Origin: Bradyrhizobium sp. AZCC 1610
GTDB taxonomy: Bacteria; Pseudomonadota; Alphaproteobacteria; Rhizobiales; Xanthobacteraceae
NCBI RefSeq assembly: GCF_036924515.1
Contig: NZ_JAZHRR010000001.1
Coordinates: forward strand, 4,249,001-4,313,000
Direction of reading: 5' to 3'
Length of the DNA: 64,000 nt
The notes below the pieces were generated by a model. That model was not told where the DNA came from. It saw only the letters and a program-made list of their open reading frames with translations, and did not search any database. Made by a program: the position numbers and the translations under genes. Positions 1-8,974 of the stretch are shown here, piece by piece; the stretch's first letter is position 1, and the number at the start of each line of letters is the position of its first letter.

Positions 1-1218
1 CAGCGGTGCGGCGATGGCCGCGGCCAGCAGCAAGCCCTGGATCAACCAACCGCCGGCCCCGTAGCTTTCGTGGAGCATCTTGTCGGCGCTCACGCCCAGC
101 AGGATCCCGCCGGCAGTCGCGGACACGGCGACGGCGAGCCACGATGCCAATGGCGTCGGCGACGGTCGGCGCTTCAGCGTGACCAAGGCTATTGTGAATA
201 CGCCTGTGCAAAGAAACAGCCCGCATGCCATCTGCAGCTTCCAGAACGGATAGTTGCTGATGGCCACCCCGGCCGGATATTTCAGCTTGCGTTCGGTCCC
301 GTCAAACAGCCCCCAATAACCGCCCACCGTTCCTTCCCAGCGGCGCTTCCACGGCTCGTCATAGGCCTCGAACAGATTGACGCGAAAATTGTCCCGCCTT
401 GCCCGCTCGAGAATCTCGGAAATGAAACGTGCCTGATTGACGCGGGAAGCCAGCGCGCCGTCGCGCATCCGTCCATGGCTTGGCCAGCCGGTCTCGCCGA
501 TCAGGATCTCCTTGCCGGGAAAGGCTGCCGCCACCTGCTTGCGAATGCCGTCGACATGCGCGGCCGCATCTTCGGCGCGCGGCGGAACGTCCTCCCAATA
601 GGGCAGGAAATGGGCGGTGACGAAATCGACGTCGTCGCCCACTTCGCGATAACGCAGCCAGAATTCCCAGACATCGGCGTAGGTCACGGGCACGTTCACG
701 CGCGGCTTGACCGAGCGGATGATCTGCCTCAGGTCGGCGACGGTCATCTCTCCGCGCAGCAGCACTTCGCTGCCGACGATGACCGCCGTCACCGTGCCGG
801 GATGATCCTTCACCAGCGAGACCGCAATGTCGGCGAGTTGGGCATTCTTCGCGCGATCGCGTCCGATCCAGACGCCGAGCAGAACCTTCAATCCGACCCT
901 GGACGCTAGCTCGGGGACCTTGTCGAGCCCGTTGTCGATGGAATAGGTGCGGATGCATTTTGAGACCTTGGCAAGTTCGGCCAGATCCTCCGCGATCTGC
1001 TCCGGACTGACGATCAGCGTCGGATCATGCGGCGTCTGATCGTTGCGGAATGGCGCGTAGGAAACGCACTCCAGCTTCGCCGCGTCATCGATCGGCGCGC
1101 GCGTCAGCGCCACCGGCGTGGCCAGCCACCACCACACCGCGGCAACGATGCCCAGCGATACGAAGAAAAGCGCCAGCGGCGTGCGAAAGCCGATCGTCCT
1201 GCTCCCAGATCGGTGAAT
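1..1218 (-). CDS. GH17-family membrane-anchored glucan enzyme (partial, runs off the left edge)
   Basis: The reverse strand reads continuously as a glycoside hydrolase 17-like protein. There is an N-terminal membrane segment (TPLALFFVSLGIVAAVWWWL), then a TIM-barrel region with CIRTYSIDNGL, VGSEVLLRGEM, ADVWEFW and the nucleophile-region motif LIGETGWPS, then FEAYDEPWK and several hydrophobic segments before the window edge. This resembles beta-1,3/1,6-glucan synthesis or remodelling proteins of rhizobia (NdvC-like); the exact product is inference. The start is unclear: after the in-frame stop at 1222-1224 there is no ATG, and the first ordinary candidate is a GTG at 1137 inside the membrane segment. 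The end coordinate uses a possible ATT at 1216-1218. Confidence 0.75.
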   Translation of the reverse strand, partial: MHRSGSRTIGFRTPLALFFVSLGIVAAVWWWLATPVALTRAPIDDAAKLECVSYAPFRNDQTPHDPTLIVSPEQIAEDLAELAKVSKCIRTYSIDNGLDKVPELASRVGLKVLLGVWIGRDRAKNAQLADIAVSLVKDHPGTVTAVIVGSEVLLRGEMTVADLRQIIRSVKPRVNVPVTYADVWEFWLRYREVGDDVDFVTAHFLPYWEDVPPRAEDAAAHVDGIRKQVAAAFPGKEILIGETGWPSHGRMRDGALASRVNQARFISEILERARRDNFRVNLFEAYDEPWKRRWEGTVGGYWGLFDGTERKLKYPAGVAISNYPFWKLQMACGLFLCTGVFTIALVTLKRRPSPTPLASWLAVAVSATAGGILLGVSADKMLHESYGAGGWLIQGLLLAAAIAAPL

Positions 1219-1384
1219 GGATCAGCCTATTTAACGGCGAGCGGCGGCCCTGTCGACCCGCCGATGCAGCCTGTTGCACAATTGCACCGAGACACGGAAG
1301 CGGCGATATTGGGCCTGCTTCAAACAATAAGCATCAAGGGTGAGCCTTGTTTTGCTCAAGATTGATCCCGGCACGGCGAGTGAA

Positions 1385-2870
1385 ATGATGCCATTCAAGA
1401 GATTTTCCCGGCGACAATTTGGCAGGATTGCAGGCTGGTCGGCGCTTGGAATGTCGATGCTGTCGGCCGGGTCCGGACTGGCCGAATCGGACGCGGACAA
1501 CGGAACACGGAATCGAACAACCTCTTCCGGTTTTCCGAACGGTTTTCTGTGGGGCACGGCGACCTCGGCCTATCAGATCGAGGGCGCCGTGCACGAAGAC
1601 GGCCGCGGCCCGTCGATCTGGGACCGCTTCGCCCACACGCGCGGCACGATCTCCGATCACAGCAATGGCGATACTGCGACCGACCATTACCGCCTGTTCA
1701 AAGAAGACATCCAGTTGATGAAGGCGCTGGGCGCAAAGGCCTATCGATTCTCGATTGCATGGCCGCGTGTCTTCCCGGAAGGCGCCGGCGCGCCAAATCC
1801 AAAGGGCCTCGATTTCTACAACCGCCTTGTCGACGAGTTGTTGGCGAACGGCATCGAGCCGTTTGCGACGCTGTATCATTGGGACTTGCCGCAGGCGCTG
1901 CAGGACCGCTTCGGCGGCTGGACCTCGCGCGACACGTCAATGGGATTTGCGGATTACGCGGCTTATGTCGCGGCGCGGTTGAGCGACCGCGTGAAATACT
2001 TTTTCACGATCAACGAATGCTCCCGGCTCGTTCATCTCGGCCACGGCATGGGCGCCGATGCGCCGGGCCTCAAACTATCCCAATCGGGATTGAACCAGGT
2101 CCGTCACCACGTCGCGCTCGGCCACGGCCTTTCGGTTCAGGCTATCAGGGCCCATGGGCGTACTGGGACCAGGGTCGGTCCGGCGGAGAATGCCGTGAGC
2201 TGCATCCCTGCCATCGAAACGCCAGCCAACATCCGTGCCGCCGAGATGGCGACGCGTGAGCTCAACGCCGGCTATCTGACTGTCATGATGGAGGGAAAAT
2301 ATACCGACGCATACCTGACGCGGGCCGGCCATGACGCGCCGAAATTCACGCCTGAGGATTTGCCCATCATTTCGTCACCGATCGATTTTGTCGGACTGAA
2401 TGTGTACACGCCCGACCATTATGTCGTGGCCGCCGACAACGAACGCGGCTTCACGCTGGCGCCGTTTCCGGCATCGTTTCCGCATATGAAAGCGGGTTGG
2501 CTGAGGCCCGGTCCCCGAGGCGATGTACTGGGTCCCGCGCCATGTGGCCAAACTGTGGAACGTGAAGTCGATCTACATCACCGAGAACGGAACGTCGGGG
2601 AGCGACCAGCCGGCCGCGGACGGGACTATCTACGACGTGGATCGCATCATGTATCTGCGCAATTATTTGACGCAGTTGCAGCGCGCGACGTCCGAGGGCG
2701 TGCCCGTGCTCGGATACTTCCTGTGGAGTCTGATGGACAATTTCGAATGGTCGGACGGATATGAACAGCGCTTCGGCCTCTACCACGTCGACTTCAATAC
2801 CAAGCGTCGGACGCCCAAGCTGAGCACGGCTTTCTACCGCGAGACGATCGCGCGAAACGCCGTGGCGTAG
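1385..2870 (+). pseudogene. GH1 beta-glucosidase, Tat-exported, broken by a one-base frameshift
   Basis: The protein belongs to glycoside hydrolase family 1, which hydrolyses beta-glucosides. The N-terminus carries a twin-arginine signal (RFSRRQFGRIAG), so export by Tat is likely. The barrel follows with FLWGTATSAYQIEGA, YRFSIAWPRVFPEG, FATLYHWDLPQAL and the acid/base region TINEC, where the usual NEP is NEC. At the CCCC run at 2513-2516 the frame changes: the first frame degenerates until a stop at 2764, while the next frame carries the true C-terminus with the nucleophile motif YITENG, GYFLWSLMDNFEW and the end at 2870. Removing one C restores GPEAMYW. An upstream GTG at 1340 is possible; ATG 1385 places the Tat motif near the N-terminus. 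This is a real pseudogene or a sequencing error. Confidence 0.8.
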
Positions 2871-2881
2871 TCAGGCGATTG

Positions 2882-4186
2882 TCAATCCTTGCGCAGGCCC
2901 TTGCCCAGCGCCTCAAACATCATCGTCTTCAGCACCAATTGGATCCGCCCGCCTTGCGTCGGGGCCTGCACCATGAAGACAACGAGCAGGTCGTCCTGCG
3001 GGTCGACAAAATAGAAACTGCCGCCCGCACCGTCCCAGCGGTATTCGCCGAGCGGCCATGTCGTATTCAGCGGCGGCGAGGTGCGCACGGCAAAGCCAAG
3101 GCCAAAGCCACTGCTCGGGCCCGGGAAATAGAAGGGGTCGTGAATGATCCTGGTCTCCGGCCCGATCTGATCCGACGTCATCAGCGCGACTGTCTCGGGC
3201 TTGAGGTAGCGCTTGCCGTCCAGCGTCCCCCCGTTGAGCAGCATTTGCAGGAAGCGAGCGTAGTCGCCAGCCGTGGAGACCAGTCCTGCGCCGCCGGATT
3301 CCCAGCGCCGCGCCACTGTCGGCTCCTTGATCCCGGCCACCCGAAAACGATCGACGGGAAATGCCTGGGCAATGCGCGGCCACTTCGCTTCATCGGCGAC
3401 GTAATACGCGGTCTCGGACATGCCGAGCGGATCGAACAATCTTTGCTTTTCGAATTGAAACAGCGTCTGCCCCGAGGCCACCTCGACGACACGGCCGAGT
3501 ACATCGGTTGAATGGCTGTAATTCCAACGCGTTGCGGGCTGATCGGCGAGCGGCAACGTCGCGATCCGGTCGGCGAATTCGGCATTGTCGAAATCGCCGG
3601 CGTACAGCTGTGGGTTGGCATAGAGTTTCTGCACCGCGGTTTCACCGAAGAAGCCGTAAGTGATGCCCGACGTGTGCCGGAGCAGATCCCTGATCGTGAT
3701 CGGGCGCTTCAACGGCTCGAGCTTGAGCGGATACTGTCCGGCTTCATCGGAAAGATCGACGCCGACCTTTGCATCCGCAAAGGCGCGAATGTATTTCGAC
3801 ACGGGATCGTCGAGGGACAGCTTGCCGTCGTCCACCAGCATCATCGCGGCAACCGAGGTGACGGCCTTCGACATCGAATAGATCTGGAAAATGGTGTCCG
3901 GTGTCATCGGCTGGCTGGACGCGGGGTCCCGCACGCCGAAACTTTCGAGATAGACCGGCTTGCCGTGCTGCTGGATCAGGAGGACTGCGCCGGGGATCTT
4001 GCCGGTCGTGACCTCGTTGCGAACGTAGTCGCCGATCCGGTCAAGGGCCGCGCGTGAAAAAGTTGGCGCGTCCGGCGCCTTCGGCTCGGCTCGCACCTCG
4101 TGCAGCGAGCCGCCGAGAACAAGCAGCGCGAGCGCCGCTGCAACGAGGCAGCGCCCTGCGGCGCCGTCAGTTCTCCAGCGCTTCAT
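2882..4186 (-). CDS. Exported serine hydrolase, class C beta-lactamase/esterase family
   Basis: The 434-residue protein begins with an apparent signal peptide (LVAAALALLVLGG) and has the class C beta-lactamase / D-aminopeptidase / esterase fold. It shows the nucleophile motif SMSK (in IYSMSKAVTS), the second motif YSH (WNYSHSTDVLG) where AmpC has YxN, and a C-terminal WDGAGG segment in place of KTG. Such proteins are periplasmic esterases or peptidases rather than true beta-lactamases; the substrate cannot be told. It overlaps the next gene upstream on the same strand by 20 bases (4167-4186), so the two are probably co-transcribed. It is clearly paralogous to that neighbour along its whole length. 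Confidence 0.88.
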   Translation of the reverse strand: MKRWRTDGAAGRCLVAAALALLVLGGSLHEVRAEPKAPDAPTFSRAALDRIGDYVRNEVTTGKIPGAVLLIQQHGKPVYLESFGVRDPASSQPMTPDTIFQIYSMSKAVTSVAAMMLVDDGKLSLDDPVSKYIRAFADAKVGVDLSDEAGQYPLKLEPLKRPITIRDLLRHTSGITYGFFGETAVQKLYANPQLYAGDFDNAEFADRIATLPLADQPATRWNYSHSTDVLGRVVEVASGQTLFQFEKQRLFDPLGMSETAYYVADEAKWPRIAQAFPVDRFRVAGIKEPTVARRWESGGAGLVSTAGDYARFLQMLLNGGTLDGKRYLKPETVALMTSDQIGPETRIIHDPFYFPGPSSGFGLGFAVRTSPPLNTTWPLGEYRWDGAGGSFYFVDPQDDLLVVFMVQAPTQGGRIQLVLKTMMFEALGKGLRKD

Positions 4187-5450
4187 AGACCAACTGCTTC
4201 AGCGTCCGCTGGACGCGCTGGCGCTCCGTCGGCGTCTGCTCCAGCACCACGAAGAACATGTCCTGCTTGCGGTCGACCACCATATAGCAGCCCGCGGCGC
4301 CGTCCCATTTCAGTTCGCCGAGCGATCCCGGTGGCGGCGGCTTGGCGTTGCCGGGATCGGTGCGCACGGCAAACCCAAGCCCCATGCCGAAACCGTCACC
4401 GGGAAAATAGTAATGATCCCGCGCGACACCGGAGGCCTTGCCGGCATGGTCCGACGTCATCAGTTCGAACGTCTTCGGGCTGAGATAGGTCTTGCCCTCG
4501 AAGGTACCGCCATTGACCAGCATCTGCGCAAAGCGCGAAAAGTCCGACATGGTCGAAACCATGCCGCCGCTGGCGGATTCCCACTTCTGGCGAACCTCGG
4601 TCCTGTATAGGCGGCCGACCCGGAAATCGCTGTCGTTCGGCACCGGTTGGGCTAGCCGCTGCAGCCGCTCCGGTTCGGTAACGAAGAAGCCGGTATCGGT
4701 CATGCCGAGCGGATCGAGCAGCATTTCCCGCTCGATCTCGAGCAATGATTTTCCGGACACGATCTCCATGATCCGCGCCAGGATGTCGGTGGAATGGCCG
4801 TATTGCCAGAGCGCGCCCGGCTGGTTGTGCAGCGGCAGCTTGGCGATCCGCTCGGCGAATTCGGCGAGGTCGAATTCGCCCGCGTAGATGTTGGCCTCCT
4901 TGTAGGCCTTGCGCACCAGGCTGTCGCCGTAGAAGCCGTAGGTGATGCCGGAGGTATGACGCATCAGGTCGAGAACGGTAATAGGCCGGGTCAGCGGCAC
5001 CAGCTCGAGCGTCTTGGTACCGTCCTCGGCCTTTTTCTCCTCACCGACCTTCATATTTGCGAAGGAGGGAATGTACTTCGAGACGGGATCGTCGAGCTTG
5101 ATCTTGCCGTCCTGGATCAACTGCATCGCCACAACCGAGGTGATCGCCTTGGTCAGCGAAGACAGGCGGAAGATGGTCTTGTCAGTGATCGGCGCCTTCG
5201 ACACCACGTCCTGGACGCCGAAGGTTTCGTGATAGACCGGCTTGCCGTGCTGCTGGATCAGGACGTTGGCTCCGGCGATCTTGCCGGTCGACACCTCGTT
5301 CTTGAAGAACTCGGTGATCTTCGCAAGCTTTTCCTTGTTGAAATGCGCGCCTGCGGGAAGATCGAAAGTGCCTTCCGCTTGGGCGGACGACAGCGTGGCA
5401 AGCATCAGCGCACCACAGGTGAGCGCGCGCCGCAATCGACGTAAATTCAT
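4167..5450 (-). CDS. Exported serine hydrolase, class C beta-lactamase/esterase family (paralogue)
   Basis: This 427-residue protein starts at MNLRRLRRALTCG, giving a typical signal peptide ending near AQAEG; an upstream GTG at 5504 would bury that signal. The nucleophile motif is SLTK (RLSSLTKAITS), followed by YGH (WQYGHSTDIL) and WDGAAG near the end. It matches the downstream gene through the shared PVSKYI, LMRHTSGITYGF, LADGM-type and FGMGLGFAVRTDP stretches, which indicates tandem duplication followed by divergence. The coding ends overlap the downstream gene by 20 bases. The substrate is unknown; a periplasmic esterase or peptidase is the family expectation. Confidence 0.88.
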   Translation of the reverse strand: MNLRRLRRALTCGALMLATLSSAQAEGTFDLPAGAHFNKEKLAKITEFFKNEVSTGKIAGANVLIQQHGKPVYHETFGVQDVVSKAPITDKTIFRLSSLTKAITSVVAMQLIQDGKIKLDDPVSKYIPSFANMKVGEEKKAEDGTKTLELVPLTRPITVLDLMRHTSGITYGFYGDSLVRKAYKEANIYAGEFDLAEFAERIAKLPLHNQPGALWQYGHSTDILARIMEIVSGKSLLEIEREMLLDPLGMTDTGFFVTEPERLQRLAQPVPNDSDFRVGRLYRTEVRQKWESASGGMVSTMSDFSRFAQMLVNGGTFEGKTYLSPKTFELMTSDHAGKASGVARDHYYFPGDGFGMGLGFAVRTDPGNAKPPPPGSLGELKWDGAAGCYMVVDRKQDMFFVVLEQTPTERQRVQRTLKQLVYEALEN

Positions 5451-5491
5451 TTGGCCCCCTCCGAAATATGCCTTTGAGTGTAGCTGTGGCG

Positions 5492-6046
5492 TCAGTCGGC
5501 GCAAGGGCCGCCAAAGGCCGCCATTGCCTCTTCATGCAGCCGACCGCCGTCGGGAGAGAAGCAGCAGAAGATGACCTTTGTCACGTAAGGCGCGGCAGCC
5601 AGCGCATCGACAACGGTGGCGACCGCAATACCGGCGGCGCGGTCGGCAGGAAAGCGATAGATGCCGGTGGAAATCGCTGGAAAGGCCACGGATGCGAGCC
5701 CGTGCTTCTGACAGAGCTCCATCGAGCGGCGATAGCAGGAGGCGAGCAGATCGTCCTCGCCGAGGGTGCCGCCGTTCCACACCGGCCCAACCGTATGGAT
5801 CACGTGCTTGGCTTTGAGCCGATAGCCCTCGGTGATCTTGGCGTCGCCGGTCTCGCAGCCGTGGAGCGTCCGGCATTCGGCCAACAACTCAGGCCCCGCA
5901 GCACGATGGATTGCGCCATCGACGCCGCCCCCACCGAGCAGCGACGAATTCGCGGCGTTGACGATGGCGTCAACGCGCAGCGTGGTGATGTCGGCAACAA
6001 TGACTTCCAGCCGCGCCGTGCCGATCTGGCGCGCGATCGCGCTCAG
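5492..6046 (-). CDS. Macrodomain protein, O-acetyl-ADP-ribose deacetylase type
   Basis: The protein is a single macrodomain of about 184 residues that should bind ADP-ribose and remove the acetyl or ADP-ribose ester. Seen motifs are [37 protein letters not shown] and [12 protein letters not shown], all canonical for the MacroD/YmdB class. The start is the odd point: from the catalytic motif back to an in-frame stop there is no ATG, GTG or TTG. The best-placed codon is CTG at 6044-6046, which overlaps the grxD stop codon (CTGA). A TTG at 5887 would delete the ADP-ribose-binding loop and is rejected. Probably translated in coupling with grxD. Confidence 0.82.
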   Translation of the reverse strand: MSAIARQIGTARLEVIVADITTLRVDAIVNAANSSLLGGGGVDGAIHRAAGPELLAECRTLHGCETGDAKITEGYRLKAKHVIHTVGPVWNGGTLGEDDLLASCYRRSMELCQKHGLASVAFPAISTGIYRFPADRAAGIAVATVVDALAAAPYVTKVIFCCFSPDGGRLHEEAMAAFGGPCAD

Positions 6047-6381
6047 GCGGAAGCTGCCGCGCTGACGGTGACGCCCTTGTCGGCGAACAGCTGCTGCAAT
6101 TCACCGGCCTGGAACATCTCCCGAATGATGTCGCAGCCGCCGACGAACTCGCCCTTGACGTAGAGCTGCGGAATAGTCGGCCAGTTCGAATAGGTCTTGA
6201 TGCCGTCGCGAAGTTCGGCGGATTCGAGAACGTTCAGGCCCTTGTAGCCGACGCCGACGTGATCGAGGATCTGGACCACCTGGCCGGAGAAACCGCACTG
6301 CGGAAACTGCGGCGTCCCCTTCATGAACAGCACGACGTCGTTCGACTTCACTTCGTTGTCGATGAATTGCTCGATGCTCAT
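6043..6381 (-). CDS. grxD: Monothiol glutaredoxin, Grx4/GrxD family
   Basis: The 112-residue protein has the monothiol active site CGFS at residue 29 in [11 protein letters not shown], the [16 protein letters not shown] segment that binds glutathione, and the usual Grx4 length. Family members carry a [2Fe-2S] cluster with BolA partners and deliver it to apo-proteins. In alphaproteobacteria grxD commonly follows purL-bolA. Here bolA is on the same strand but about 4.6 kb away, with other genes between. The stop codon overlaps the apparent CTG start of the macrodomain gene, which suggests one transcript. Confidence 0.95.
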   Translation of the reverse strand: MSIEQFIDNEVKSNDVVLFMKGTPQFPQCGFSGQVVQILDHVGVGYKGLNVLESAELRDGIKTYSNWPTIPQLYVKGEFVGGCDIIREMFQAGELQQLFADKGVTVSAAASA

Positions 6382-6684
6382 ATTGCTTCCTTTTGGGACT
6401 TTGGCCCCTGCGGCTCTGTCTGACGGGCCGGCTCATCCCGTTTAACCCGGTTACTTGCCATATATGTAGCCCAAACCGTTGTGCATCCAAAGTAAAATGG
6501 CGAGTAGCTGGGATGCGCGGGGCCGATCGGGGCCCCTTGGGGGCGACCACCGCCCATAGTCTGACGACATCAATATCATAGCGGGGAAGGCTTTTTTCCC
6601 GGAAGGGAACCCCTATCTAGGACGGACCGCCCGTCGGGAACCAGTTTGCCGGACTAACGTTCTCCCCGCTCACCGGAGACACCT
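6382..6684. other. Divergent intergenic region grxD / egtB
   Basis: Some 300 bases separate the two divergent genes. No convincing reading frame was seen. It should hold the promoters of grxD and of the egtB-egtD pair; no strong operator palindrome was recognised by eye. Confidence 0.5.
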
Positions 6685-7932
6685 GTGACGAAATCAGTAG
6701 CCGCCGAGTTTGCGACCCCCGCCCCGTCACTTTTCTCCGATTCAGGGACCCTCGCCCAGAATTTGGTGGAAGCCTATATGGCCGTCCGCGGCGAGACCGA
6801 GCGCCGGGCCGCGCCCTTGAGCCCCGAGGACCAGCTCATCCAGTCGATGCCGGACGCGAGCCCGGCCAAATGGCACCGCGCCCATACCACCTGGTTCTTC
6901 GAGCAATTCCTGCTCGGCGAGCACTGCAAGGGCTACCAGCCCTTCCACCCCGACTACGCCTTTCTGTTCAATTCCTATTACGTCAGCGCAGGTCCCCGGC
7001 ATGCCCGGCACCAGCGCGGCCACCTCACCCGTCCGAGCGCGGACGAGGTCACTGCCTATCGCCGGCATGTCGATGCCGCCGTGGTCAAGTTCTTCCAGGC
7101 TGCCGGCGAGGCGGCCCTCGCCAGGCTGGTGCCGCTGGTCGAGGTCGGCCTCAACCACGAGCAGCAGCATCAGGAATTGATGCTGACCGACATCCTGCAC
7201 GCCTTTGCCCAGAACCCGATTCCGCCGGCCTACGACCCGTCATGGCGCTTCCCGGCGTCGCATCGCGACGGCGACGAATGGGTCGCCCTCAACGAGGGCA
7301 TCCACACCGTCGGGTATGCCGACGACAGCTTCCATTTCGACAATGAAAAGCCGGCGCACCGCGCCCTGGTCGGCCCGGTCCGGCTCGCCCGCAACCTCGT
7401 CACCAATGCCGAATGGCTGGCCTTCATGAGGGATGGCGGCTACGGCACCGCCACGCTGTGGCTGATGGACGGCTTTGCCACCGTGACCAACGAGGGCTGG
7501 CAGGCCCCCGGCCACTGGCGCCAGGTCGACGGCGAATGGCGAATCATGACGCTCGGCGGATTGCAGCCGATCGACCCCTCCGCCCCGGTCTGCCATGTCA
7601 GCTACTACGAGGCGGACGCGTTCGCGCGCTGGGCCGGCCGGCATCTGCCGACCGAAATGGAATGGGAGGTCGCCGCCCGCGCCGGCCAGTTCAACGACGC
7701 CTTCGGCATCGTCTGGCAGTGGACCCGCAGCGCCTACGCCCCCTACCCCGGCTACCGCGCCATCGAAGGGGCGCTGGGGGAATACAACGGCAAGTTCATG
7801 GTCAACCAGCTCGTGCTGCGCGGCTCCTCGCTTGCAACTCCACCCGGCCACAGCCGTATCACCTATCGCAACTTCTTCTACCCGCACCACCGCTGGCAAT
7901 TCACGGGGTTACGCCTCGCAGATTACGCCTGA
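6685..7932 (+). CDS. egtB: Ergothioneine biosynthesis sulfoxide synthase EgtB
   Basis: EgtB is the non-haem iron enzyme that joins trimethylhistidine (hercynine) to a thiol (gamma-glutamylcysteine or cysteine) with oxygen. The 415-residue protein has the N-terminal DinB-like domain with the iron ligands visible: WHRAHTTWFFE (His64/67) and NHEQQHQEL (His158 and His162, an HxxxHxE pattern). The C-terminal half is a formylglycine-generating-enzyme-like sulfatase-modifying domain (LPTEMEWEVAAR, VWQWTRSAY, RGSS, ITYRNFFYPHHRWQFTGLRLA). The start is GTG at 6685. It is followed after 47 bases by egtD, forming a two-gene operon. Confidence 0.93.
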   Translation: MTKSVAAEFATPAPSLFSDSGTLAQNLVEAYMAVRGETERRAAPLSPEDQLIQSMPDASPAKWHRAHTTWFFEQFLLGEHCKGYQPFHPDYAFLFNSYYVSAGPRHARHQRGHLTRPSADEVTAYRRHVDAAVVKFFQAAGEAALARLVPLVEVGLNHEQQHQELMLTDILHAFAQNPIPPAYDPSWRFPASHRDGDEWVALNEGIHTVGYADDSFHFDNEKPAHRALVGPVRLARNLVTNAEWLAFMRDGGYGTATLWLMDGFATVTNEGWQAPGHWRQVDGEWRIMTLGGLQPIDPSAPVCHVSYYEADAFARWAGRHLPTEMEWEVAARAGQFNDAFGIVWQWTRSAYAPYPGYRAIEGALGEYNGKFMVNQLVLRGSSLATPPGHSRITYRNFFYPHHRWQFTGLRLADYA

Positions 7933-7979
7933 CCCAACATGGATCATAGCGCGCCGGTAAGCGCGTTCGGGAGAGTATC

Positions 7980-8951
7980 ATGAATGTGCATGCCGCCGCC
8001 TTGGCCCAAAGCTACCCGTTCGATGAGCAGACTTCGGCCTTCGCCGGAGACGTGATCGGCAATCTGTCGCAATTTCCCAAGCGCCTGTCGCCGAAATATT
8101 TCTACGACGCCGCAGGCTCGGAGCTGTTCGAGCAGATCACGGTTCTGCCGGAATATTATCCGACCCGCACCGAGCTCGGCATTCTGCGCAGCCGCGGCGA
8201 CGAGATCGTTTCCATCATTCCGAGCGGCGCTGCGCTGGTGGAATTCGGCGCCGGCGCCACCACCAAGGTCCGCCTGCTGCTGGAGCGCTGCGATTTCGGC
8301 GCCTATGTCCCGGTCGACATTTCCGGCGACTTCCTGAACGCGCAGGCGAGCGCCTTGCGCAAGGATTTTCCCGAGCTCGGCGTCTATCCGGTTGCCGCCG
8401 ATTTCACCGCGCCGTTTGCCCTGCCGGCCGAGATCGAAGGGATGCCCAAGGTCGGCTTCTTTCCGGGATCGACGCTCGGCAATTTCGAGCCGCACGAAGC
8501 GCGCGCCTTCCTGCGCAGCGCGCGCGACATTCTGGGCGAAGGCGCGCAGATGATCATCGGCGTCGATCTCGAAAAGAACGAGCGGGTGCTTTACGATGCC
8601 TATAACGACGCCGCCGGCGTCACCGCGCGATTCAATCTCAACGTTCTGGTCCGCATCAACCGCGAGCTCGGCGGCAATTTCGACGTTTCCGCCTTCATGC
8701 ACCGCTCGGTCTATAACCGCGAGCGCCATCGCATCGAGATGCACCTGATCGCCAAGAAGGCGCAGACCGTGCGCATCCTCGGACGCAATTTTTCATTCCG
8801 TCCCGGCGAAAGCATCCACACCGAGTCGAGCTACAAATACAGCCTCGATCGCTTCACCGTACTGGCGCGCGACTCCGGCTGGTCGGTGCGGGAATCCTGG
8901 ACCGATCGGGACCGGATGTTTTCGGTTCACGCGCTGGCGGCGTCAGGCTGA
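7980..8951 (+). CDS. egtD: L-histidine N-alpha-methyltransferase EgtD
   Basis: EgtD trimethylates histidine with S-adenosylmethionine to give hercynine, the first step of ergothioneine synthesis. The 323-residue protein shows the family motifs SPKYFYDAAGSELFEQIT, LPEYYPTRTE, VEFGAGATTKVRLLLE (SAM-binding loop), FFPGSTLGNFEP and the C-terminal SYKYSLDRF. The ATG at 7980 follows GGGAGAGTATC, a good ribosome-binding site. It lies directly behind egtB. No egtA, egtC or egtE is present in the window, so the sulfur donor and the C-S lyase are either encoded elsewhere or replaced. Confidence 0.94.
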   Translation: MNVHAAALAQSYPFDEQTSAFAGDVIGNLSQFPKRLSPKYFYDAAGSELFEQITVLPEYYPTRTELGILRSRGDEIVSIIPSGAALVEFGAGATTKVRLLLERCDFGAYVPVDISGDFLNAQASALRKDFPELGVYPVAADFTAPFALPAEIEGMPKVGFFPGSTLGNFEPHEARAFLRSARDILGEGAQMIIGVDLEKNERVLYDAYNDAAGVTARFNLNVLVRINRELGGNFDVSAFMHRSVYNRERHRIEMHLIAKKAQTVRILGRNFSFRPGESIHTESSYKYSLDRFTVLARDSGWSVRESWTDRDRMFSVHALAASG

Positions 8952-8974
8952 GGATTGGTCGCGCGCTTTGCAAT

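Noticed and set aside
70..909. Long plus-strand open frame of 279 codons
   Set aside because: It is the antisense shadow of the GH17 gene, whose reverse-strand frame has clear family motifs; the plus-strand protein is His/Arg/Gln-rich with no domain.
5492..5887. Macrodomain start at TTG 5887
   Set aside because: It would remove the [18 protein letters not shown]-ribose-binding loop that is clearly encoded just upstream in the same frame.
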